Source: Phymatolithon calcareum
Taxonomy: Eukaryota; Rhodophyta; Florideophyceae; Hapalidiales
Assembly: GCA_977006965.1 (NCBI GenBank)
Contig: OZ345360.1
Span: 1,550,001-1,614,000 of the forward strand
Length of the DNA: 64,000 nucleotides
Direction: 5' to 3'
Shown here in pieces: positions 1 to 10,923 of this stretch. The notes under the pieces were generated by a model. The model saw only the letters and a list, made by a program, of their open reading frames with translations, was not told the origin of the DNA and ran no database searches. Made by a program: the position numbers and the translations under genes. Positions within the stretch are counted from its first letter, which is position 1. Each line of letters begins with the position of its first letter.

Positions 1-765
1 CGACGAGAAATGTTGGCCTTCAAAATGCTGAGAAGGAACAAGGCGAAAGAACGTATGTATTCAAAGGAAGTGCCAGAAAGAAGAAACAACGATGAATGGC
101 AGTACACGAAGAAAGATATCGCCGCGATGGAGACCAGAGAGCCGTTCGGTGAAGCGTTAAAGCATATCCAAGCAAACCAATCGTCGCAAGCACTTCGATC
201 GAAATTTCTGGAAATGGAAGGAGACCGCCTAGAATCGAAGCGGAAAAGAAAGATACCATACGACAAAACAAGAGAATTGCCAGCAATCCTCAAGTTCCCC
301 AAGGTGAAGCACAGACAACTCGCACTGCAGTATGCCTGTGGCAGATTCCCACAGGTGTCAACAACAAGTATGACTGAAGAATTCGGCACCAGAGCCAGAG
401 AGCATATGGAGACCCTTGAACGCACGCTAGCAGGGTACGAACTCGAATGAGAAAAACGACTGGAAACAGAAAAGGCGCTAGATGAGCTCTTACTATTTAG
501 CAAGACACTCATAGAACGCATGGAGAACGAAGAAGGCCTGTATTAATCTGCAGAATGCAAGGCAAAAAGTGGTCGAGTCCAAGCACCAACAATCCCGTAG
601 AGGACTGAGATAGGACTACTTTGAGTCCTAAGTTTTCCCGTCTGCGATTCTAGTGGACGTTTTGTGAGCTACACAAAGGTAGGTAGCACCAGAGGAAGCC
701 TTGCCCATATCTTCGGAAGTCTGTGGGGCTTTTAAATAAACTTGGAAGGAAAAAAAAAAAAAAAA
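1..765 (+). mobile_element. LINE-A copy, 5' end outside or lost
   Basis: This is the 3' part of a non-LTR retrotransposon. Positions 1-546 encode the C-terminal tail of an ORF2-like protein, with the RQLALQYACGRFPQVST motif shared by every LINE-A, -B and -D copy here. The frame is broken by a TGA at 448-450, where another copy (26.6-27.1 kb) reads Gly, and it resumes to a TAA at 544-546. The 3' UTR follows and ends in GGCTTTTAAATAAACTTGGAAGG and a run of 16 A at 750-765. The same TGA occurs in the copy at 2726-3057, so those two copies share a defective ancestor. The reverse transcriptase core is not present in the window. Confidence 0.85.
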
Positions 766-2384
766 CTTGTCAAGTATAAATCCGCACATATAATGCGCCT
801 TATAACAGAGTATGCGGCCACCAGACAGTAGAGAACTGCTATACCATGGACCATCTCGCCTTCAAAATCTCTTCGACACAGTGCGCTTTCGGCGGTCATT
901 CATGACATCGACAGAATCTTGACCGAGCCACCAGCGGAACTGCGAAGACTACATGTCGCCTTTTTCACTTGGTTGCACTCTGAATGAAATCCAATGGAGG
1001 TACTCGACGAACGGCATCGCAGTTTTCTGAAGAAGAAGGGACAGGAAGGTACTTCTTCGGCATGGTAGACTTCCAGAAATCGCTCTCAACGCCGATCTCA
1101 CCCCCTTGCCATGAGGACGAGTATTTCGAAAAACTTAATCAGCTCTCTCACTGTAGTATCTTTTCGTTCCTTTCTTGCAGTTTATCGGAAGTTCAGACAG
1201 CAGTTATTAGCAGGTGAACTTGAGTGATCGTCGTCATGACGCAATCGTACTACGTTGAAGTCCAATACTACCATTTCCGGATAAGAAGTCTCCGTTTAGA
1301 GAGCGAAGTTTCCAGAATTGAGAGGAAACTCGTCCCGCGATTTGGCATAGAGTTTTCCTCTTGTACTATGGCACCCCATGAGCGCTAGTATTCGGCTCGC
1401 GGTCGGGCGTGATGACATTACGTTCCCAGTCTGCTGCTTGGTTCCAAGGACCCTGCAAGAAGTAGGCGAGAGAGCCCGAAAGACGGCGTTTAGAGCTTCT
1501 GACGGCTGTGCCGAACCTTTTGTGCTCTTCTAAGGAGAATGTGATCGCGACTGTAGACGATAAACGGGCGTTTTGAGATGAAGATTGGCACGGTTGAGTA
1601 CTGTAAGCAGAGCTGGGCGGTACAGCGCTTTGCCTGTGTTGGCTCAGCTGAAATGTCATCATCAGCGTTCCCTGCCTTAGCGTTGACAATATTGACTCTC
1701 TTAATCTTAGTCTTCTTCAAAGGATGACGAATCAGGACCCATTTCACACGAAGTGACATGCTCGAGCGACCATTGACATTTTCGAAGAGTACCTTCTGAA
1801 CAATACCGCTCACCTTTTTTCGACTTCGAAAAGGCTCCGTATAGTCTGGAGCACTCTTCGAGACCGTTTACCGATGCTTTCTTAGTGTGTACTGATGTAC
1901 CGACCGCGCGCGGCCGGTCTTTTTCTTGTGGAATGGCAGAAGTGTTTCTTCTGAGTGACCAGCATATTTTCATTCCTACCACCGAACGACGCGATTTTAA
2001 GGTAGCAGTTGGGGTACTCCTCACCAAGAACAAAGGCCGCCTTTCCAAATGTGGTTCTAATAAACAGTTACGAATTCTCTTTACCGACTTTTTTGAGCTT
2101 TTAAATCCACCCTCAATGGAGGGTGTTCGTCACACAGGAACTAGAACTATAATCTTTCATGAATGAATATTCTTCATGACCTTGTCCTCATAGCATACCA
2201 TAACAGTACGTAGAAGCAAATGCGCTCCGAAAAGGGCTAATGCCGCAAAATTTCTAAACTTCTATAATTTTGTACCTCTTGGGTTCAGAATATGCAAATA
2301 TATTGAGGCAAGTCCAACTAAGAAAAAATTGAGCGGCATAAGCCCAAAATTTTTTCGCATATGTCCTTTCAGCTTCATGTTTCT
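766..2384. other. Unassigned, possible decayed minus-strand coding
   Basis: No gene can be called. On the minus strand between about 2050 and 1370 three overlapping open frames follow one another, as in a frameshifted coding region. One stretch reads GKAAFVLGEEYPNCYLKIA near 2000-2055, which looks like real protein, but I do not recognise the family. It could be a decayed transposon or host pseudogene. Confidence 0.3.
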
Positions 2385-2396
2385 AGAGCTACATTG

Positions 2397-2643
2397 GGAG
2401 GGACGCTTCCCGAAAGGTAAATGCAGGAGGCAGAGAAAGCACTAAGGGAGCTATACGTTTCACCACTAAATCAAGTGCTACTTCACTGCGTCCGACCAAC
2501 TTTGGAGTCAATCTTAGGCGACGTCCTAGACCTCGACGTGCAAGCGGCAGTCAAACTCGCAACAAGAGATTAGAATGGAAGAATCTTATGCCCTCAGAGT
2601 GTTGCTGTTCCCACAAGGGAAGACGCAAAATGAATGAATGAAT
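2397..2643 (+). mobile_element. S element, short non-autonomous retroelement
   Basis: This 247-bp insertion is flanked by a perfect 12-bp TSD, AGAGCTACATTG, at 2385-2396 and 2644-2655. It ends in a short ATGA repeat (AAAATGAATGAATGAAT) rather than poly(A). It shares most of its length with the S copy around 7345-7695 and its last 135 bp with 14524-14659. Relative to the 7.4-kb copy it lacks a block of about 48 bp that contains the endonuclease-like start. It has no long open frame, so it must depend on a partner LINE. Confidence 0.8.
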
Positions 2644-2725
2644 AGAGCTACATTGCTATGGATTATATTATAATTTTAGGAGAAGAATCGAATTTTCTAC
2701 CCTAACTTCAATCATTATTCTGAAC

Positions 2726-3057
2726 ACGCTAGCAGGATACGAACTCGAATGAGAAAAACGACTGGAAACAGAAAAGGCGCTAGATGAGCTCTTACTATTT
2801 AGTAAGACACTCATAGAACGCATGGAGAACGAAGAATGCCTGTATTAATCTGCAGAATGCAAGGCAAAAAGTGGTCGAGTCCAAGCACCAACAATCCCGT
2901 AGAGGACTGAGATAGGACTACTTTGAGTCCTGAGTTTTCCCGTCCGCCATACTGGTGGACGTTTCGTGAGCTACACAAAGGTAGTTAGCATCAGAGGAAG
3001 CCTTGCCCATATCTTCGGAAGTCTGTGGGGCTTTCAAATAAACTTGAAAGAAAAAAA
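2726..3057 (+). mobile_element. LINE-A, 5'-truncated insertion
   Basis: This is a 332-bp insertion with a perfect 12-bp TSD, ATTATTCTGAAC, at 2714-2725 and 3058-3069. It carries only the last codons of the LINE-A protein, including the same in-frame TGA seen at 448-450, then the 3' UTR and a short A tail. The 5' truncation, A tail and TSD are the usual marks of target-primed reverse transcription. Confidence 0.9.
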
Positions 3058-3069
3058 ATTATTCTGAAC

Positions 3070-4799
3070 TCATAATTCTTGGGTCATTTCTCGCTTTTCG
3101 ATTTCTAGCACATAACGAAATGTGACATGAGCCCGTTTTCGAGGAGCACCCCCATTTTTTGGAAGATAGCATTCTCTATTCAAGTATATTATTCCCCCGT
3201 CCAAGAAAAGGTCTCGAAGGACTCGCATTAAATTTCAGGTCTCAACTTTGATGATTATAGTTCTGCATTGTAGAGCAACCAGTTCAATCGTTGCGCGAAA
3301 ATCTAAGTTTGAGGAGGTCGATAAATTCTAAACCTCAGACACCTCTTTCGCACAGTTCTTTCCCTAATGGAAAACATGCAAGGTAGAGCTGTCTGGTTCT
3401 TCCGCCTCGCCTTCCTTCTGGCAGAACTCATCTAATGCGTATTGGAAGTCTTCTTTCTTCATCCTGCTTCCCTAATCCCCCCCACTGTATTGCTCCGACA
3501 TACCCTTGCCATCGGAAGGACAGTTTCATTCGTGAGATCACGCCGGTCGCGCACTTCCGATAAAGCTAAAAGCACGTTCGCGCTGAGTGCCACATATTGG
3601 CCTCTTATCTTCCGAGGTCTTGCCATCGGAGATGCTGTCTGACGCTTTCAATCTCCACGGTACCTATCGACTAGGTTTGATTAACTGCTATGGTGCAGCT
3701 CAACTGCACCACAATCATTTTTAAATGGCTGCAGTCTGGTTGAAAACGCTGGACGAAAACGATGGTTTGAGCGAATGTATTGCCCATATGGATACGTTAC
3801 CAACTGTAATTATAGTACTGTACCGATAGACGATTATGATAACATTCGCTTCAAAGGTAAGCTTCTAGCTGCATACAGTATCATAGAATTCGAGTACCTG
3901 TATCTTGTACTCAATTGGCCAAAGTCAGGTAAACTTTACAGCCCGATAGCCTTAGCGCGCCGTAGAGATGCTTTGGTTTTTTTGCAACCAATTGTTGATG
4001 TGCATACGATTTAAAATTTGAAGATATCAAAATGTTAATGCATTTGATGATCATGTATTTCGGGAGATAATTTCTCCCGAAATAAAGTTATATCAAATAA
4101 GTTTTGAGTAATAGTACAACACGTTCTGGGCACAATGTCTGACACCGGTGCACAGGTGTACGTGTCGTGTCAGAGCCTGACATCGTACTAAATATGGATT
4201 TTACGATGCAAAGTACTCAGCGCGACTTGGGCAAAGAGAAAACATGTGTTCAGTCCACTATCTCTTCCAGCCATGGGTTGGTTACATTCGCATTATATTA
4301 GAAATTGGGTGATACTCTCAAACTAACTTTAAGGTTTCTCTTAGGGTCGACAACAGTACAGTGTACTGTATACCTGGGTTACTAGGCGATTGGACTCGAG
4401 ACCAAGTCGGGCCTTCCAGTTGGATTCTTGGATTGCACTTCATGGGCTAAGTTAGATAAAGTATGTTTCTCTCAGCGTGAGTGAAGTTATGATCGTCATT
4501 TCATTTAGTCAAGGCAAACGCCGAGTTCATTCAACCAATCTGCCATCTCCGATGCAGAGCCTCCACTCGACTTCAGCGTAAGGCAGGTACCCAAAAGAGG
4601 GAGAACCAGCTTGCGGTCGGACTGCTGGCTGGAACTCTACCATGCATATGTTATTCGTTTTCAGGCCTTGTCCGTTTTAAAGCCCCTGTTCTACGTTATT
4701 TTTCGTTTCCGACATAAGTTCCTTGTTCAAGACCAAGACCACCGACGCAGGGCAAGATTCATTCGGTTCGCCGACTGGGACCACCAAAGATGACGATAA
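3070..4799. other. Unassigned, with one strong hairpin
   Basis: No convincing gene is seen; open frames are short and lack family motifs. A hairpin with 11-bp perfect arms (ATTTCGGGAGA and its complement, 5-nt loop) lies at 4057-4083. It is followed by AATAAAG, so it could sit at a transcript end. Confidence 0.3.
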
Positions 4800-5415
4800 G
4801 AAACCAAGCGTAAAGCTTTGCAATAAGCCTGGTAGGACACAAAAAGCGCCTTGAAGAAACAGAAGAGTACTTTAGAAGAGACGAGGACATAAGGGAAACA
4901 ACGAAAGATATTGATTATCTCAAGATTTTATGAAGACTTGCGACAAGCCCTTCAGAAAGCCCAGGAGGGATCTGTCACGAAGAAGAGAAGTAGAGAAGAA
5001 ACAATTAAGGAACTGGAATAGGAAGAAGAAGGCAGATCAATGAAGATTCCTACTGAAGGTAAGCTACCAGGGATCCTTTACATAAGAGAATGAACGACAC
5101 CTTTAAGGTACATAAGGTTTACATTTAAACGAGCACCTCTTTGGAGAAAATCAGTATTGGGTGCCGTGCCTACTTTGGGATTACGGCGGTGATCGAACTA
5201 GTCGCATTACAACGTACTCTAGCGTCGTCTTAGATGAGCACAGAAATTGAGTTTGAGTGCAAGAGACTCACAGGGGCTCTGGTTGGGAGAGAATTAAGAA
5301 TCAAGAACGTTTTGAGTTGCCACAGGACTTTAGCTTCGAGAATATCGCAAGAGCTACCCCGTTAATCCAAGGTGAGGCTTTGCGAGCTCTCAAAATAAAA
5401 TCATCAAATATCCCC
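4800..5415 (+). mobile_element. LINE-C fragment, decayed
   Basis: This is a degenerate copy of the 3' half of LINE-C. It aligns with 19780-20405 through the stretch encoding the EETEEYF and KIPTEGKLPGIL segments, then the ECKRLTGALVGRELRIKN block. Several frameshifts and stops break the frame. The 3' end reads AAAATAAAATCATCAAATATCCCC with no poly(A), as in the other LINE-C copies. The 5' edge is placed only approximately, where similarity fades. Confidence 0.7.
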
Positions 5416-6486
5416 GTTCGGTTCGCATGAATACTACCAGTTCGTATCGGATCCCTTGCTGATGACAGCGATGCTGGAGCAACTACAGACTTTGTGGAAC
5501 TAATTGCGATACCGGGCGTACAACCGGCTGCAAGAAAATTTTGTGCATTTGGAGTGCCTGGCGTACGTGTGAAGGTGTATGCACTGTCAAATTCCTGCGC
5601 TTGTGAATTATTGACACTTGGGACTAGCAATTATAGCCTTTTCAGATTTTTAGTCCATCCTGAATGGCCAGATCTAAGACACGACGGTAAGAAACTGTGC
5701 AGCGCAAAAGAAAAGATTATCAGGTTTTCGAGCGCTCGAAGTTAATGACCCTATGCAGGGCCACTTGCTGTTCAGGAAGGTGGTCGCACTCCAATAAGTC
5801 AAGGTGATCAGAAATGAAAGCTGGCCTCTCAAAGCGGGGACCGGACATGTTGTGACGCCTACACCGGTCACCTCTATAATTGTGCTTTCCAAGGAGCAAC
5901 GACCTGAGCAAGATTTATTAGTTCTATTCCGAATATCTTTCGCTCGATGTTGTGTCCGGGCGTCGTTCTCTCGTTCCGAATATGATCATTTGTGCTGGCG
6001 GATTAACCATCGTCATTCGAGAGTTCATTTATATGTATCCGTAACCTAGGACGGGCGAGGGCGCGCTGAGGCTGTGTGATCTAATAATCGATGATTATTG
6101 TGCCCTTCCGAGAGTAGAATGCCCACGAACTGAATTATGGACCTAAACAAAGCTAAATGTAGATGAGTTCAACATAGAGCGGGTATCAGATTCTTAAAAA
6201 ACCCTGCTCAAAATCCTAATTTCAGCTTTGCGTTTGGCCGTATGGCAAGGGTACTGACTCTTTTTTTGTGATGGAAGCTTTTAACGGGTCTCAGCGATTG
6301 CCAGTATCTCATTGAAGCTGGACCAGATGTTTTGCAATCTCATCCGTTGCGCTTTGTCATACACCTGGGATTTGCGAAATGTAGTCGCGAGGAAGGTGTT
6401 GCAGCGAACAGTTATTCATTTTTACCCTCGTAGTCTAAGAAGGTCTCCTGAATCTTAGGGTGTGCCTGTAGTCGCAAAGCAAGGAT
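5416..6486. other. Unassigned
   Basis: No gene can be supported. Overlapping open frames occur on both strands near 5300-5750 (up to 109 codons), but neither shows a recognisable motif. The region ends at the TSD of the S element. Confidence 0.3.
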
Positions 6487-6498
6487 AGACTCTTTGTG

Positions 6499-7695
6499 AG
6501 ATTTTCCTTTTTTTTCCTTTCAAGTTTATTTAAAAGCCCCACAGACTTCCGAAGATATGCGCAAGGCTTCCTCTGATGCTAACTACCTTTGTGCAGCTCG
6601 CGAAACGTCCTCCAGTATGGCGGACGGGAAAACTCAGGACTCAAAGTAGTCCTATCTCAGTCCTCTACGGGATTGTTGGTGCTTGGACTCGACCACTTTT
6701 TGCCTTGCATTCTGCAGATTAATACAGGCCTTCTTCGTTCTCCATGCGTTCTATGAGTGTCTTGCTAAATAGTAAGAGCTCTTCTAGCGCCTTTTCTGTT
6801 TCCAGTCGTTTTTCTCCTTCGAGTTCGTACCCTGCTAGCGTGCGCTCAAGGGTCTCCATATGCTCTCTGGCTCTGGTGCTGAATTCTTCAGTCATACTTG
6901 TTGTTGACACCTGTGGGAATCTGCCACAGGCATACTGCAGTGCGAGTTGTCTGTGCTTCACCTTAGGGAACTTAAGGATTGCTGGCTATTCTCTTGTCTT
7001 GTCGTATGGTATCTTTCTTTTCCGCTTCGATTCTAGGCGGTCTCCTTCTATTTCCAGAAATTTCGATCGAAGTGTTTGCGAAGATTGGTTTGTTTGGATA
7101 TGCTTTACAGCTTCACCGAACGGCTCTCTGGTCTCCATCGCGGCCATATCTTTCCTCTTGTACTGCCATTCATGGTTGTTTCTTCTGTCGGGCACTTCAT
7201 TTGAATACATACGTTCTTTCGCCTTGTTGAAGGCCAAGATTTCTCGTCGATGTGCGGCCGCCTGGATCCGGCAGAGGAGACGGAGCCTATCCGTCCTTCC
7301 TCGGGCCAGTGGCCCGAAAACTTGATTGAAGTGTGTGAGATTTTTCTGTTCTGTAATGCCACTCGCGGGCGGAGCAGAATCCCTTCGGTTGCTGCGAAGG
7401 GATTCTTCCCGAAAGGGAAACGCAGGAGGCAGAGAAGGCGCTAGGGAAGCTATAAGTTTCTCCACTAAGCTTCGCGTTGCGACATGGAACTGCGGCGGTC
7501 TCTCGAGCGCTTTTTTCGTCAAGTGCTACTTCTCTGCGTCCGACTAACTCCAGAATCAATCTTTGGCGACGTCCCCAACCTCGACGTGCAAGCAGCAGTC
7601 AAACTCGCAACAAATAGATTAGAATGGAAGAAGCGTATGCCCTCAAAGTGTTGCTATACCCACAAGTGCAATACGCAAAATGAATGAATGAGTGA
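6499..7695 (+). mobile_element. S element split by a LINE-A insertion
   Basis: The S element consists of 6499-6505 plus 7345-7695, flanked by a perfect 12-bp TSD, AGACTCTTTGTG, at 6487-6498 and 7696-7707. Its 5' part has a 12-bp perfect hairpin (7376-7387 with 7395-7406) followed by TTCCC-GAAA-GGGAA with a GNRA tetraloop (7406-7419). Positions 7464-7500 encode RVATWNCGGLSSAFF, which resembles the start of an APE-type LINE endonuclease. After that the frame does not continue as endonuclease. The element ends in AAAATGAATGAATGAGTGA. It looks like a LINE reduced to its two ends. Confidence 0.7.
6506..7334 (-). mobile_element. LINE-A insertion nested in an S element
   Basis: This is a 5'-truncated LINE-A on the minus strand. 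Its T-rich tail is at 6506-6515 and its protein runs from about 7334 down to the stop near 6719. The residues follow LARGRTDRLRLLCRI, then the REILAF block, KRKRKIPYDKTRE, RQLALQYACGRFPQVST and ERMENEEGLY. A small frameshift lies near 6970-6990. The direct repeat GTGAGATTTT at 6496-6505 and 7335-7344 is the likely TSD. Unlike the copies at 1-765 and 2726-3057, the YELEGEKRLETEKAL region is open here. Confidence 0.8.
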
Positions 7696-7707
7696 AGACT
7701 CTTTGTG

Positions 7708-10700
7708 GACAGATGATTGTTTTCAACACTTGGACAAGAATTGAATGACTGTCCATGTGATAATTACCTCCGCATAATTCCTTCTTTGATGATGGATCAT
7801 GACGAAGATTTATTAGAGCAGAAAAATGATGAAGCTGGATTATGCGCCATAGCTCTCGAGGTCTGAGTTCGCCGTGGAAGGTCAAAATATGTGCTGGAAA
7901 ACAATAGGTTTCTCCGATGGTGCTTCAGTTCAGAATTTTAACTAATTCTTCACCTTATCCCTCTCGTACCACACATCCATTACTCGGCAAATCTGGATCG
8001 AATTGGACATTCGACTTTTTTGAATATATTCTGTAAATTGTTTTGTGTATATGATTGAGAAATAGTGCTAAGTATTCGCTGCAGTTATCGAGCTTCAACA
8101 CTATTCCAACCTACTTCTCCGACACCTTTAAGGTTCTAGAAATGAGTTCTGCATAGCAAGAGTAAAGCTCTTGCAGCGCGAAATGTTGCGCTTTTGGTCA
8201 GGAAACGAAGGTTTCAATCGACGAAGGAACTGCCGGAAACTTTTTTGTTTCTCACGCGTTAGGGAAAAAGAAAAAAATCCAAGTGTTGATGTGAAGAATA
8301 CTTCCAGCATGAAATGATATCATTAGCCGAATACGCGAGCCCTCTACATCATGTAAACGAATAGGCATATTTAGAAACAAAAAATGCCACTTGGCTTGTA
8401 GCTTCGCACACGGTGCACCAAATCACCTCAAAACTGCTCACCTCAGACGCGTGTCTGCGAGGAAGAACTAGAAATGCTCCACGAAGTACTGTGATGAGCG
8501 GGAGACTCACAATAATATTATATTACTGTGTCCAGATAAACCTTAATTGTTGCAGTTACGAGAGGATTAATGAGCAGCACGGGTATAATTCAAGTTCGGG
8601 CAACACGATCTAAGGTGTGCTGGTGATGTGTAAATACCGAGTACGATCACAGGACAACTAGATTTCATCTTCGACTTGTGGCTGGAGTGAAAAAGTGTAT
8701 GCTCCTATCAAAAGTAGATTTGCTCTCATTTACAGCGTACATCGTTGTAAGCGACAGACAACAACACTCCGTGGATTGTATACCGAATTTGTGGCCAAGG
8801 GCATTGGAAAAAGCCTGAGTGTAATGTGGGCCCTGAGATATACGAGAGGAAAGGCCTTACATAGAGACAAACTATTGCTTATGACGACTTATGTAAGTGG
8901 ATAGGGAGTAAAGAAAGGACACAAATCATGAAGACCACGACAGGTATCTCTTTTTGATACACCTTGCAGCAAATGTATTTGGTTAAGAAGGTGGCCTATG
9001 GTGGCAGTGACTTGGAAAGGGGGAATATGGGGCTGTGCAGTGCAGTCAAGAACTGAGAGATGGTAAGGGGAAAGCATTAGAGTTTGAGGTTTTCCTGTAC
9101 TAATTTTTGCCGTGAAAAGAGGCGATGAAAGCTAGTATTAGACCAGGATTTTGTAAACATTCAGCATAAGATTTAGAAAGTTCTTGTTGATTGTATCAGC
9201 TTATGTGCTGATTATTCTGACGCTTTTGCAAGCAGCCATAGCTGTCACAGAGAGCCAGAAATTTGGTTTGAATGCATTGTTCTCATAGCTTCATGGACTC
9301 AAATCTGAGCCTCCGGTCGACTTCCAAATAGATTGCATCTCGGATCCTATTCTCTCGACCCTTGAAACATTGGTTGAAGTGAGAAAGTTGGCAGAAGCAG
9401 TGAAAAAGTTATTGCAGACGCTACCTGATGAATATCAAGTAGACGATGGGGCTCGCGTATTAATTGCATTGATTAATATTTTAGCGGTTTATTTTTTAAA
9501 TTAAAACAATGCCAAGCTCACGTGAGCTTCACGCGTACGGTCCGGCTCCTTCGCAGGGAAAAATTACCGGAATGCCGGAATTAAAGGCGATTTCGTAGGT
9601 TTTTGATGTCAATTTAGGTTTAAAACATTCTTAGCTTTGTATGATAAATCTAAATTTGGCTGGCTGAAGGCATTCAGCAAAAACAATTACTGTAGTCTCA
9701 AATGTAGCTCTTGTTTAGCATCTAGTTCAAATTTATAAAAATAATCAAAAATCATCGTACTTTGTAAATTAATTGCAGTATTACCATAATTGTTCAAAAC
9801 TTGTCTCTTGTATGAGCCGAGAATTAGTTTCAGCATTTTTCGATGCTTTTGAAAATATTGAATTCTGGTTTCTGTTAGAGATTGAATTGGGTACACGTAA
9901 CTACACACAGAACACACAGAACAGTGCTGTACGGCGTGCCGTGTTCGCGATGCGGGACCGGAATCATATTCGTTCAGGGCAGTAAAATGCACCCTATAAA
10001 GTGCTTTGGAGAGTGTCCTAAATCAGCAAATCTGCAGCGCTCTTCACGATATAGAGAGAATATAGGATCGAAAAAGATTAGTGCGCAAATTGTATCGGAA
10101 AGGATGACGCAGGTACTAAATTAATTCAAATCACTTCCGCTTTCGCGTCTTTTCGGCCTTACAAAAGTATATCCTGGTCTCGCAGCGCGTGACTGCCCAA
10201 ACAGAGCTTCGACTGCAGCATCTGACCACAATTGCGGTTTTGCTTCGAATTCGAAATTTGGATAATACTCAAATTTTCATGTCAGATTGCCGTTGCTGTA
10301 AGTTAATTTGCACTGACGAGCTGCTGCACGGGAGCGGCTCACTCTTCGAGTTTTCATTATCATACTATTTTGATATTTTCAAACTTGCATGCTGCGTCGG
10401 TGTGCTTCAGATGTAACTTTCAATTTTCGACTTTGTGTTAGTATATGGTCCAAAACTTTACAGAAAAAGACTTTGGATCCAAGCGGCCATATTATCATAC
10501 CTCTTCAGCTAGTTCTGCCTTCGGCTTGTTTAAAATCCTGATAATTTTTGCATCGTTCCAACTTTTCGTGTTCGTTTCTAGTCCAAAGTCCAGCGCAAAA
10601 CTCCTTTTGGACTCCACCGGTCGTAAAATATTACTGGTGTCACTACTATGATATTCTCAATCTGCCGAAAAGTTCCTGTATTCTCAAACCGCACTTTCCA

Positions 10701-10923
10701 ATTCGCAGAAAAGTCTCGTGTCATCATAGAAAGCAGCCTCGTCGTCATAACGTCTCCCACGCAGCTTTACTTCAAAGACCACTGAGGCCCCTCGCCACCT
10801 CCACGGGGAACAAAGACCTCCACCTCTCTCGGTTCTACGCCAAAACGAAAGCGCATCTCACACAAAGCCACACAGGAGCACAGGACCGCGTTACCTCTGT
10901 GTCCAACGCTGCAAGTTTCTGCG
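7708..10923. other. Unassigned, upstream region of the 1087-aa gene
   Basis: I see no gene or recognisable element in this 3.2-kb stretch. Open frames are below about 130 codons and lack motifs. The last 200 bp is pyrimidine- and C-rich and may be the 5' leader of the gene that starts at 10924, but no promoter motif can be fixed by eye. Confidence 0.3.

Noticed and set aside
5301-5745. Overlapping frames on both strands of 83 and 109 codons
   Set aside because: No motif, no codon preference visible and no homologous copy; kept as unassigned.
6487-7707. Twin-priming inversion of one LINE (endonuclease start on plus, tail on minus)
   Set aside because: The inner GTGAGATTTT repeat and the independent S copies at 2397 and 14524 show two separate nested elements instead.
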